Assembly (NCBI GenBank): GCA_023418475.1
Contig: JAEZZO010000050.1
Coordinates: 36,828-100,827, forward strand
Direction: 5' to 3'
Length of the DNA: 64,000 nucleotides
From: Bacillota bacterium
GTDB lineage: Bacteria > Bacillota > Clostridia > Lachnospirales > Lachnospiraceae
A program made the translations under genes and the position numbers. This document shows positions 54,418-62,987 of this stretch, piece after piece (the first letter of the stretch is position 1; the number at the start of each line of letters is the position of its first letter). The notes beneath the pieces were generated by a model. It had not been told where the DNA came from. It ran no database searches and saw nothing but the letters and a program-made list of their open reading frames with translations.

Positions 54418-55782
54418 ATGAGGAAAAATATGAAAGAGAACAGTTTATATTTGGAATGCTACTCCGGTATCAGCGGAGATATGACAGTTGCGGCACTGCT
54501 TGATTTAGGAGCAGATCAGAACATTTTGCTGAAGGGTTTAAAAAGTTTGAAGGTTAATGGGTATAAAATAGAAATTGGCCGCAGAAACAAAAGCAGTATC
54601 AATGCCTGCGATTTTAACGTGATATTAGAAAATACTCCTGCTTATGAGATGGGTCATTCTGATGACCACGAACATCCTCACGACCATGCGTATTCCCATG
54701 AGCATGAACACTCCCATGCACAGGAACATTCCCATCTGCATTCTATAGATGCAACAATTGCTTCCTCCATGCCAGTGCTTAATAATTCAGTGCATCTTAT
54801 ACTCGGCCATCATGAGCATAGAAATTTAAGTGAAATCAATCATATTATTGAAGCCTCCGATATAACAGAAAATGCAAAAATCATAGCAAAGAGAATCTTT
54901 CATATTATTGCTGTTGCAGAATCCAAGGCACATGCAAAGCCTATAGAAGAAGTTCATTTTCATGAGGTTGGTGCTGTTGATTCAATTGTAGATATTGTGG
55001 CAGCAGCAATTTGTCTTGATAATCTGAATATTAAAAAGGTTATTGTATCCGAGCTTTATGAAGGAACCGGAACGATCGAATGTCAGCATGGTATGATTCC
55101 GATTCCCGCTCCTGCTGTAGTAAATATATCGGCTGCATATCAGCTTCCGCTTCATATTACCGGTATAAAGGGAGAACTGGTAACGCCCACAGGTGCTGCA
55201 ATCGTGGCAGCAATAAAAACAGATGATGAACTGCCCAACGAAATGAAAATCCTAAAAATTGGTCTTGGTGCAGGTAAAAGAAGTAATCCGGGCTCAAGCG
55301 GAATATTACGTGCGATGCTGATTGAAGACATTAATGCTACTCCACCCTGTTCCGATAAGGTCTGGGTTCTTGAAGCCAATCTTGATGACTGCAGTGGTGA
55401 AGCCTTATCTTATGCAATGGAGCTTTTGCTGCAAAATGGAGCAAAGGATGTATATTATACGCCGATTTATATGAAAAAAAACCGTCCAGCCTATTTACTT
55501 GGTGTTATCTGTAAAGAAGAGGATGTCTCAAAGCTGGAAGGTATCATCTTCACCCATACCACTACAATTGGAATCAGAAAGTCTCAATCCATAAGAAGTA
55601 TACTGTCCAGAGTACAGGAAACCGTTACAACTGCTTATGGTGATGCTATCGTAAAGGTATGCACCTATAAGGATCAAACCTATGCATACCCGGAATATGA
55701 AAGTATTAAGCTATTATGCGATAAAACCGGTCTGGATTACCATACCATGTATCATGAAGTTCAGAATGCTTATCAGAAATAA
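54418..55782 (+). CDS. larC: Nickel pincer cofactor biosynthesis protein LarC
   Basis: A 454-residue nickel insertase that puts nickel into the pyridinium-3,5-bisthiocarboxylic acid mononucleotide (NPN) cofactor. It begins YLECYSGISGDM, has a His-rich metal-binding stretch (about residues 80-108), EVHFHEVGAVDSI, GTIECQHGMIPIPAPAV and a complete C-terminal half with EANLDDCSGE. In some lactobacilli larC is split by a programmed frameshift; here it is a single open frame. Starts at 54418 and 54430 both have ribosome binding sites. Directly followed by larE. Confidence 0.93.
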   Translation: MRKNMKENSLYLECYSGISGDMTVAALLDLGADQNILLKGLKSLKVNGYKIEIGRRNKSSINACDFNVILENTPAYEMGHSDDHEHPHDHAYSHEHEHSHAQEHSHLHSIDATIASSMPVLNNSVHLILGHHEHRNLSEINHIIEASDITENAKIIAKRIFHIIAVAESKAHAKPIEEVHFHEVGAVDSIVDIVAAAICLDNLNIKKVIVSELYEGTGTIECQHGMIPIPAPAVVNISAAYQLPLHITGIKGELVTPTGAAIVAAIKTDDELPNEMKILKIGLGAGKRSNPGSSGILRAMLIEDINATPPCSDKVWVLEANLDDCSGEALSYAMELLLQNGAKDVYYTPIYMKKNRPAYLLGVICKEEDVSKLEGIIFTHTTTIGIRKSQSIRSILSRVQETVTTAYGDAIVKVCTYKDQTYAYPEYESIKLLCDKTGLDYHTMYHEVQNAYQK

Positions 55783-55805
55783 ATCTTATTCATAGGAGAA
55801 ACCGA

Positions 55806-56651
55806 ATGCAAGAGAGTATAATTGATAAAAGAAGTAATGCTGCAAATCTGGCGGATCTGTCACGCATTTTTAAAGAACATGTGTTAGAGGGTATTGTAGT
55901 AGCCTTTTCTGGCGGAGTGGACAGTAGTTTGCTGCTTAAAACAGCATGTGATATAGGATTACAAGCGAACCGCCCTGTACTGGCAGTAACCTTTGAAACC
56001 AAACTTCATCCTCACGGTGATCTTTTGGAAGCAAGAAAAACAGCACTGGAATTTGGTGCTGTTCATAAGACAATTCTCATCGATGAATTTACTGATCCGG
56101 AAATAATGAATAATCCGATTGATCGCTGTTATCGTTGCAAAAAGCTGTTATTTCACACTCTGATTGATTATGCTAAAAAGGAAGGTTATTCCTATCTTGT
56201 AGATGGAACAAATTATGATGATCTGCAGGCATATCGTCCGGGTATGAAAGCCCTGTCAGAATTGGGTATTCATAGTCCCTTACTGGAGCTTAAGATAACA
56301 AAAGAGCAGATCAGATCCCTGGCAGCAGAGCTTTTCATACCCTCTTCCAATAGACCCTCTGCTCCCTGCCTTGCTACCAGACTTCCTTATGATACTCCTT
56401 TTAATTTTGAATTATTAAGCCGCCTTGACATGGGAGAGCAATATCTGAAAAACTTGGGTTTTTATAATGTTCGGCTTAGACTACATCAGGATATTATACG
56501 TATCGAGATTGATTCAAAAGAGTTTGGATGTCTTTTGAAATACAAAGACCAGATAATCAATAAGTTAAAAGAACTTGGATTTCTATACATTACACTCGAT
56601 CTTGAAGGTTTTCGTTCCGGGAGCATGGATATTAAGTTAAAGAATTCATAA
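55806..56651 (+). CDS. larE: Nickel pincer cofactor sulfur transferase LarE
   Basis: A 281-residue PP-loop enzyme that converts the carboxylates of the NPN precursor to thiocarboxylates. The PP-loop is AFSGGVDSSLLLK. Three cysteines (C108 and C111 in DRCYRCKK, C188 in APCLATRLP) match the 4Fe-4S-binding type of LarE, which uses cluster-borne sulfide, rather than the single sacrificial cysteine type. The start follows AGGAGA 24 bases after larC, so the two are coupled. Confidence 0.92.
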   Translation: MQESIIDKRSNAANLADLSRIFKEHVLEGIVVAFSGGVDSSLLLKTACDIGLQANRPVLAVTFETKLHPHGDLLEARKTALEFGAVHKTILIDEFTDPEIMNNPIDRCYRCKKLLFHTLIDYAKKEGYSYLVDGTNYDDLQAYRPGMKALSELGIHSPLLELKITKEQIRSLAAELFIPSSNRPSAPCLATRLPYDTPFNFELLSRLDMGEQYLKNLGFYNVRLRLHQDIIRIEIDSKEFGCLLKYKDQIINKLKELGFLYITLDLEGFRSGSMDIKLKNS

Positions 56652-56733
56652 TATTCTCTATCCCGTCATAAGGCCACGCTAAATCCAAGTAAAATATATA
56701 CTATTACTGCTGATTGTTGTATGGTAAATCATT

Positions 56734-57480
56734 TTACGAATGATTTGCCATACGATTGATCTGCGTACTAATATATCCCGCCCCGAAGCCATTATCAATG
56801 TTAACAACAGCTAATCCTTCTGCACAGGAATTTAGCATCGTAAGCAGCGCAGAAACTCCGTGAAAACTTGTACCATAACCCACAGAGGTTGGAACGGCTA
56901 TCACCGGTTTATCTACCAACCCTGCAACAACACTTCCCAAAGCCCCCTCCATGCCCGCGACAGCGATAATACAGTTTGCCTTACGAATATCCTCCAGCTT
57001 TGAAAGTAAACGGTGAATACCCGCTACGCCGACATCATAGATACGTATCACATTGCTGCCAAAGAATTCTGCTGTCTGTGCTGCCTCTTCCGCAACCGGA
57101 ATATCTGCGGTTCCTCCTGTGCATACAGCAATGCAGCCTATTTTCGGTATCACTTTGGTCTGTATCTTCAAAATTCTGGATGCAGGATCATATTCCGCCA
57201 TTGGCAATAGCTCCCTTACACTCTCAAACTGTTCCTTAGTTGCTCTGGTACCCAGTACATTTGTATCTCTCTCATAAAAATTCTGATATATTTTTTTTAG
57301 ATGAGTGATTGATTTTCCTTCACAAAATATTACTTCACCAAATCCTGAACGCAGCTCGCGGTGATGATCCAGCTTTGCGTATCCCAAATCCTCATATGGT
57401 AATTTTTTCAGCAATTCTTCTGCTTTTTCAATACTGAGCTCATCCCTCTTTACCTGTTCCAATAAATTATGTATATCCAT
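56734..57480 (-). CDS. larB: Nickel pincer cofactor biosynthesis protein LarB
   Basis: A 248-residue PurE-like carboxylase/hydrolase that acts on nicotinic acid adenine dinucleotide in the first step of NPN synthesis. Blocks are TGGTADIPVAEEAAQTAEFFG (about residues 128-148), VGVAGIHRL, AGMEGALGSVVAGL and PTSVGYGTSFHGVSAL. It lies convergent to larC-larE instead of leading them, so it needs its own promoter. LarA-type racemases were not found in the window. Confidence 0.92.
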   Translation of the reverse strand: MDIHNLLEQVKRDELSIEKAEELLKKLPYEDLGYAKLDHHRELRSGFGEVIFCEGKSITHLKKIYQNFYERDTNVLGTRATKEQFESVRELLPMAEYDPASRILKIQTKVIPKIGCIAVCTGGTADIPVAEEAAQTAEFFGSNVIRIYDVGVAGIHRLLSKLEDIRKANCIIAVAGMEGALGSVVAGLVDKPVIAVPTSVGYGTSFHGVSALLTMLNSCAEGLAVVNIDNGFGAGYISTQINRMANHS

Positions 57481-57813
57481 AAAAAAAACCTACCCTTCCT
57501 ATTATAATACATTAAATAATCTTTTTTATTTTTCACATTAATCCCATTCTTATACGATTAGGATCAGCAAAAGATCCCTAATTTAAAAAAACATGAAAAC
57601 ACCGGCATTTGTTCTCAACTGCCATAATCTTCATGATTACTATCTGATCAATTCCATATGCAATTTGATGAATGATAAACGCTTATTCAATATTTATATC
57701 GTATCCCTTTGTTCTCAGATGCTTAAGGATAATAATGCGAAAGCAGACATTATCCTACCGTCTGCTACCTTCTGATAGCTCATTTAACAAACGGATGTAA
57801 TTATTATATAACG
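57481..57813. other. Gap between larB and the DUF3842 gene
   Basis: 333 bases. A 60-codon rightward frame (57593-57775) lacks a ribosome binding site and is not called. Promoter of larB expected near its start; none is clear. Confidence 0.3.
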
Positions 57814-58260
57814 CTACTGCTTTGTTCTTTCTTTCAAATAATTCATAACCATTCTGACACTGTTATCTATATAACCTTCCGTAGTATTGCCAAGCTCAGC
57901 AGCAATCATAATGTTACAGCGGTTAAGAGGTATCAATATTTTTAGAGCAGAACAGGTACTGACTGCTTCAGCCATCACCGGTGTAAGTTCGCCCAGCATA
58001 GAATTTGCAGCAATAATCGCTATAGGTCCGAGTATTATCTCAGATTTTTGCACTGTATGAACAATCGCATTTTCACCGGTAGCTCCAAGATCAGCTCCCG
58101 CTCTAATCATATTATTGGTGGCTGTTGAGTTTGTACCAAGGGCGCATATCGTTATACCAGAATTTTTTTCGATCAGCTTTCTTAACTTAGCAATTACACT
58201 TTTGCCAATTCCTCCGCCCTGGCCGTCGATTACCGATATCATTATATCTAAAGATGCCAT
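57814..58260 (-). CDS. DUF3842 family protein
   Basis: A 148-residue protein with a nucleotide-binding-like N-terminus IMISVIDGQGGGIGKSV and ITICALGTNSTATNNMIRAGA, GENAIVHT and GELTPVMAEAVS. The Gly-rich loop suggests a Rossmann-like fold; function unknown. The start follows GGGAGG. In several Clostridia this family is found near cofactor genes, which would fit the neighbouring lar genes. Confidence 0.8.
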   Translation of the reverse strand: MASLDIMISVIDGQGGGIGKSVIAKLRKLIEKNSGITICALGTNSTATNNMIRAGADLGATGENAIVHTVQKSEIILGPIAIIAANSMLGELTPVMAEAVSTCSALKILIPLNRCNIMIAAELGNTTEGYIDNSVRMVMNYLKERTKQ

Positions 58261-58447
58261 GAATCCTCCCTGTGTAAGCTTTTTATTCTATGATCAGCCC
58301 GGCAAAAGCCTAAAATCTATCTACATAACCTACATCAAGCTTTTGTCTATCTTACAATAGAAATGTCATAAAAATATAGTATTCGATAATTATAATGGAT
58401 ATAACGCAGTTTGTAAATTCAAAATTAATTGATTTATTTCCGAAACA

Positions 58448-58476
58448 CTAAAAGCCACTTAAAAAGTGGCTTTTAG
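58448..58476 (-). terminator. Terminator after the HD-GYP gene
   Basis: CTAAAAGCCACTT-AAA-AAGTGGCTTTTAG; T-rich arm on the minus strand. Serves the HD-GYP gene ending at 58555. Confidence 0.75.
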
Positions 58477-58554
58477 CGTAATATAAAGTGAGTATAAAAA
58501 CAAATAATTGAGAATATCAATTTTATGAGCCTGCAGGATGTATAACGACTTACC

Positions 58555-59580
58555 TTATACTACCTTTAAAACTCTGATGTCTGTCTTCTTCGATAAGTCT
58601 ATATATTCCGAATTGACAAATAATATGGGATAAACTATATCCTGAGGAGGTATATATACAATTTCTCCAATCTCTCCGTTATTCAGCTCTACATTCGTAC
58701 CAATATAGAATGGAGCAATATGCTTCATAAATTTATATAATAAACGGTAATCAAACTGCCTTATTCCTTCAGTCATAAACATTTCAAAAGTTTCAAATGG
58801 TGAAACTTTTTCTTTATATATCCGATCTTGCGTCATTGCATCATATACATCGGCTATAGAGATAATTCTTGCATACAGATTAATCGAATTTCCTTTCAAA
58901 CCGACCGGATATCCCGAACCATCCATTCTCTCATGATGAAGAAGAATAGCTTTTTTCATATCACTGCTAAAATCAGGTATATTCTCTACTATTTTATACC
59001 CTTCTAATGAGTGGCTCTTCATTATCTCAAATTCATAAGAATCGAGTTTTCCCTTTTTATTTAATATCTCAGGAGGGATTTTTGTTTTACCGATATCGTG
59101 TAGTAAAGCACTGGATACTAATTCTACTATCTCATCCTTAGACATCTTACACCAACATCCAAGCAACATAGAATAAAAAGCAGTATTGATGCAATGTGTA
59201 TATGTATATTCATCGTTACTGCGAATCTTTTGAAGACACTGTATCATATATTCGCAATTGCATATATTCTTATAAACTATATTCGTTATATAATTAGCAA
59301 CTCTATCTATGTTATGGTAATTTCCCGTTGATATATCGTTTAATAATCCTTTTACCAATAGCAAACAATCTTTATACTGTTTATTAAATTTCAAAAACTC
59401 AATTGAGTTTTCTTCCTCATCATAAACTTTAATCTGGCCAATTCCAAAATCAATCAACTTATGTTTAATATAATTATTAATAACAGTATCTTTCGAGACC
59501 AGAATTATTCCCTTATCATTATAGATATCTTCCGCAATAATTTCTCCTGAAATACATTTAGCAGTCTTAATCCGTTTCAA
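58555..59580 (-). CDS. HD-GYP domain c-di-GMP phosphodiesterase-type protein
   Basis: A 341-residue protein. An N-terminal domain of about 60 residues (KCISGEIIAEDIYND) is followed by the HD-GYP domain with LLHDIGKTKIP (HD at 161-162), MKSHSLEGYKI, LLHHERMDGSGYP (215-225) and ISIADVYDAMTQDR. Such enzymes hydrolyse c-di-GMP. The start is TTG at 59580 behind GGAGG. A c-di-GMP-I riboswitch and an intrinsic terminator precede it, so its expression should follow c-di-GMP level, forming a feedback loop. Confidence 0.92.
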   Translation of the reverse strand: MKRIKTAKCISGEIIAEDIYNDKGIILVSKDTVINNYIKHKLIDFGIGQIKVYDEEENSIEFLKFNKQYKDCLLLVKGLLNDISTGNYHNIDRVANYITNIVYKNICNCEYMIQCLQKIRSNDEYTYTHCINTAFYSMLLGCWCKMSKDEIVELVSSALLHDIGKTKIPPEILNKKGKLDSYEFEIMKSHSLEGYKIVENIPDFSSDMKKAILLHHERMDGSGYPVGLKGNSINLYARIISIADVYDAMTQDRIYKEKVSPFETFEMFMTEGIRQFDYRLLYKFMKHIAPFYIGTNVELNNGEIGEIVYIPPQDIVYPILFVNSEYIDLSKKTDIRVLKVV

Positions 59581-59752
59581 TGTGTCCTCCGTAAATGTTC
59601 AAGTCATAATCAGGTTTCAACTTTTGTAAAAGAACAAAATATGCTTCATAGACTCTCATAGTAACAAATCTAATACGCACCGCTTTTGTTCCTCACGCAA
59701 AGCTATGCATCTCCCGGAGGGTTTTATTTCATAGGACGAACCTTCCTATAAA

Positions 59753-59781
59753 CAAAAAAAATAGACACACTTGGTTGTCTA
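59753..59781 (-). terminator. Riboswitch expression-platform terminator
   Basis: Minus strand TAGACA...TGTCTA followed by eight T. It lies 30 bases after the aptamer. ACAACC in its 5' arm could alternatively pair with the aptamer's closing GGTTG. Confidence 0.8.
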
Positions 59782-59810
59782 CTCTTAAACATATTAATAT
59801 AGTTTATAAA

Positions 59811-59890
59811 GTCGGCAACCTGACAATCATAGCAACTAGTGCCTTAGACTCATGGCTTTGCGTCCCCATCTTTCAATAGGTTTGCCTTTA
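59811..59890 (-). ncRNA. Cyclic di-GMP-I riboswitch (GEMM-I)
   Basis: Read on the minus strand: AGGCAAACC, GGGACGCAAAGCC, GTCTAAGG, then CTATGATTGTCAGGTTGCC. These are the conserved core segments of the GEMM-I aptamer in the right order and spacing. It lies 230 bases upstream of the HD-GYP gene in the same direction. Confidence 0.93.
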
Positions 59891-59923
59891 TCTGTTTTAT
59901 GTAATTTATTGTAGTTACTCCTA

Positions 59924-60175
59924 TTATTTCCAGGTCATACAGAACATCATTTCTCCATAATGCATCTCATGAAAAACATAAAATCCCAAATTTTCAAGTT
60001 GCTCCTGTAAATCATCATAAATGCCTAATTTACAGCTTGTAAAAGACTTCCCCCATTTGAATTTATCAATCCAAACTCGTTCAAGCAGCTCTCTGAGTCT
60101 GCCCTGTGTATCACCAAGGAATTCTCTCTTCTTCATCTCCAGTATCTGTTCTGTTTCAAATAATACATCAACCAT
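59924..60175 (-). CDS. Small hypothetical protein
   Basis: An 83-residue protein reading MVDVLFETEQILEMKKREF, RELLERVWIDKFKWG and FYVFHEMHYGEMMFCMTWK. Mixed helix and strand, no signal peptide. The ATG at 60175 follows AGGTGA. I recognise no family. It precedes the riboswitch but is not part of its control. Confidence 0.5.
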   Translation of the reverse strand: MVDVLFETEQILEMKKREFLGDTQGRLRELLERVWIDKFKWGKSFTSCKLGIYDDLQEQLENLGFYVFHEMHYGEMMFCMTWK

Positions 60176-60395
60176 ATGCACTCACCTATTTCGATTACTT
60201 TGAAAAGATTACTGCAACGAATTACTTATCAGGTCTAAGTATTTTAAGCAACTCTATTTAATCCGTTAATACCTCCCTTATTATATAATAACATACAAAA
60301 AATGACAACCCCTTTTTTTAATATTTATTAACATTATTCCGATTTAAATTTTAGATATTTTGACTATAAAAATATTTGACTTATGAACTCTTTTC

Positions 60396-61262
60396 CTAAA
60401 ATATGCCTGGTATTATATAAGCCAGTGCAAATCCAAGGACAAAGGAAATCATATTAGCTGTCAATGCATATATCCCGGGCTTCCACGCCGGAACCTTTTT
60501 CATGCTGTATTTTTTCATGAACCATGTATAGAGAACGGCTTCTATCATAAAAACCATAACTTCTAGAAGAATATAGAATATAATAAATGCCAATGCACCT
60601 AATCGATAATTAATAATATTCAATGCCGTATTAAGAAGTATCTGTGTAATGACATTAACCCACATAATGAATCGAAGCTGCTTTCCTTCTCGAAATCCAA
60701 ACAGTATCGCAATACCAAGCTCTGCTGAAATTGTAAGTATAATGCGTACCATTAAGGAGAACATCTCATTCGTATAATCATAGGATTTTACTGCAGTAAG
60801 ACCTACGGAAGAAACCTTGGCATTGTAATAGCTGTCAAAGGCATATCTCTCGTACTGGTTAGCACTTATCATAAAGCTATCCGTATCAGGGAAATATAGA
60901 AGTATTTTAAAAGTCTGGGGTGGATAATATGTCCAACTGAATTGGTTTGTTTGTGTACAATTTTTAAAATATTGCAGGAAATAAAAATCATCACTCTCCT
61001 GATACTTTGCAAATTTCAAAAAAATATCATAATCTTTATCACCGCTTTGATATCGAATACGTTTATGACTGCTGTCATTCAGCGCTGAGAAAGGGCCGGT
61101 AGATTTTTCACTGGACAGAAGTGTTGCATAATATGATTGCCCCTCCAATCCATAAAAATTAATTACAATGGATGGTTTCGGTCCTACATCCGCTTGAGCA
61201 GAGTTCGGTGCAATTAATAGAATAACAAAAGTACATAAGAATATGATTGTGATTTTCTTCAT
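60396..61262 (-). CDS. Secreted/membrane protein with C-terminal membrane segments
   Basis: A 288-residue protein. The signal peptide KKITIIFLCTFVILLIAPNSAQA is followed by DVGPKPSIVINF and an extracytoplasmic domain of about 150 residues; four membrane segments (IILTISAELGIAILFGF onward) then end in LGFALAYIIPGIF. I do not recognise the family with certainty. The ATG at 61262 follows AAAGGA. Monocistronic. Confidence 0.65.
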   Translation of the reverse strand: MKKITIIFLCTFVILLIAPNSAQADVGPKPSIVINFYGLEGQSYYATLLSSEKSTGPFSALNDSSHKRIRYQSGDKDYDIFLKFAKYQESDDFYFLQYFKNCTQTNQFSWTYYPPQTFKILLYFPDTDSFMISANQYERYAFDSYYNAKVSSVGLTAVKSYDYTNEMFSLMVRIILTISAELGIAILFGFREGKQLRFIMWVNVITQILLNTALNIINYRLGALAFIIFYILLEVMVFMIEAVLYTWFMKKYSMKKVPAWKPGIYALTANMISFVLGFALAYIIPGIF

Positions 61263-61487
61263 GCTGTAATTTCCTTTCGTATTTCTTATTTCCCTAGTAT
61301 TTACCATTTTACATCATATTCCAAGTAATTACAACTTCTTATTTACTGATACCTAATCTTTTCGTATTACTCATATTATGTCAGTTTATTGCATCAAAAA
61401 TCCAGGTGGTTAACCGTCCGCATTAAGGGCAAAAACTTCAAAATGTTTTAATTGATAAAACAATTCAAAAAAAATATAAAAAAAGGC

Positions 61488-61516
61488 TTGCTTTTTTTCT
61501 CTGGATAGTATATTAT
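61488..61516 (+). promoter_or_regulatory. Promoter of tRNA-Glu
   Basis: TTGCTT (61488-61493), 17-base spacer, TATTAT (61511-61516), ending 15 bases before the tRNA. Confidence 0.7.
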
Positions 61517-61531
61517 AAATATTGTTCTTAA

Positions 61532-61603
61532 GGCTCGTTGGTCAAGGGGTCAAGACGTCGCCCTCTCACGGCGAAAACAGGGGTTCGATTCCCCTACGAG
61601 CTG
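61532..61603 (+). tRNA. tRNA-Glu (anticodon CTC)
   Basis: 72 bases. Acceptor GGCTCGT/ACGAGCT, anticodon loop CTCTCAC (CTC, reads GAG), T-arm GGGGTTCGATTCCCC. CCA not encoded. Confidence 0.95.
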
Positions 61604-61607
61604 CTTA

Positions 61608-61650
61608 AAAACGCTCAAGCATTGATAATATCAATGCTTGAGCGTTTTTA
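61608..61650 (+). terminator. Terminator of tRNA-Glu
   Basis: ACGCTCAAGCATTGAT-AAT-ATCAATGCTTGAGCGT followed by TTTTATTTTAT. Confidence 0.92.
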
Positions 61651-61721
61651 TTTTATCGTAATATTACGAAATGATTTATTTGGAGCTTCCTATTCAACCG
61701 AAATAATTCCAAAAGCATTCT

Positions 61722-62927
61722 TTAATACCTGTTGGTTTTCGCTGTATATATAATTCGACATGCATCATACTCCGGAATAACAATTTTTTTATCGGCTGCT
61801 ATAGTACGACCATTACAATATTCTCGTATCTCAGGCTTTTCTACCAATGTTTCTCCGATATCCAGTTCAGAATAATTCTGTATCCTTTTATAATCAACCA
61901 ATTTGTTGTTCTTATAATATAGAATAACAGCATTAAAACGTACTCTTTTACCGCTTTCATTTTTCACAAGGACATCAAAGACATGGATCGTATCAGAAAC
62001 CAATACAATATCCCGGTTCCAATCAGGATATTCATAGGAAACATCGTATTGATCTGTCATTTTTACTGTTATTTTATCTTTTTGATTCATCTCTTGATTG
62101 TAATGATTCATTTTATTAACAACTAATTTATAGTATTTATATTCTTTTGCAGGGATATCAAACGTTAATAAACTCTCATCCTGCTGAAACAAGCTAATAT
62201 TCTTTTCCTGCGATACTGAAATCACCTTGTTTTGAGAATCATAATATTCTAAATAACAACTGCTTATGATATCCATATTGCTTTTATTATTCATCAGGCA
62301 GAGAATCTCATTCTTTGACTGTCCATATTCAATTGCTAAATTACGAATAAAATTTTCTCTGTTTTTATCCGTAAAAGAAACCCAAACCTCACAACGAAGA
62401 ATATACGCTCCAAAGGTTACTTCTATATTGGTAAAACCTCCTGATACTGTTGTTACCATGCCTTCCGTATTTACAACTGCAATATTTTCATTTAGCGATT
62501 TATATTTGATGTTTTTCTGATCAATCCCCAATGGAATATTTTTTACTGTTATTTTAATATTTTCTCCTATCCCGACTCTAAAGTTGCTTTTTTCCAGTGT
62601 CGGATTTAACACTGTAACCGTACAACGATATGTTCTATGATCGATTTTCACTTGGATATATGTTGAACCCGGATTCACCCCCGTAACAACACCATTGGAT
62701 GATACTATTGCTATAAATTTATTTCCGCTCATCCAATTCACCTTTGATTTATTGCCTTGAGATGTAAGCTGGTATTTTTCTCCCACCTTTATCGTGATCT
62801 TTGATTCTATTGATTTAGCAGTAGCTGCCTGTGCTACTCCCATTTTCTTATATACCGGATGATTGCTTGATAATGCATAAGATAAAGCTATTACTAAAAT
62901 CATAATGAAAATCTTAATTTTTTTCAT
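61722..62927 (-). CDS. Secreted protein with two Big_2 (bacterial Ig-like) domains
   Basis: A 401-residue exported protein. A signal peptide MKKIKIFIMILVIALSYALSS is followed by two Ig-like repeats with SGNKFIAIVSSNGVVTGVNPGSTYIQV and LNENIAVVNTEGMVTTVSGG (each at about residues 68-95 and 145-166). A C-terminal beta-rich domain of about 200 residues has no recognised family. Big_2 repeats are typical of adhesins and surface proteins. The neighbouring gene encodes a secreted nuclease in the same direction. Confidence 0.82.
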   Translation of the reverse strand: MKKIKIFIMILVIALSYALSSNHPVYKKMGVAQAATAKSIESKITIKVGEKYQLTSQGNKSKVNWMSGNKFIAIVSSNGVVTGVNPGSTYIQVKIDHRTYRCTVTVLNPTLEKSNFRVGIGENIKITVKNIPLGIDQKNIKYKSLNENIAVVNTEGMVTTVSGGFTNIEVTFGAYILRCEVWVSFTDKNRENFIRNLAIEYGQSKNEILCLMNNKSNMDIISSCYLEYYDSQNKVISVSQEKNISLFQQDESLLTFDIPAKEYKYYKLVVNKMNHYNQEMNQKDKITVKMTDQYDVSYEYPDWNRDIVLVSDTIHVFDVLVKNESGKRVRFNAVILYYKNNKLVDYKRIQNYSELDIGETLVEKPEIREYCNGRTIAADKKIVIPEYDACRIIYTAKTNRY

Positions 62928-62987
62928 TTATTTCTCCCTTCGTTGTATTTAAAAAATAACATAAAATGATTTTACAGTTACTATAAA

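Noticed and set aside
57593..57775. 60-codon rightward frame in the larB/DUF3842 gap
   Set aside because: No ribosome binding site or promoter, and no recognisable sequence.
59680..59750. A second c-di-GMP riboswitch on the plus strand (GCAAAGCTATG)
   Set aside because: Only one core segment is present; the AGGCAAACC half and the closing GGTTGCC are missing.
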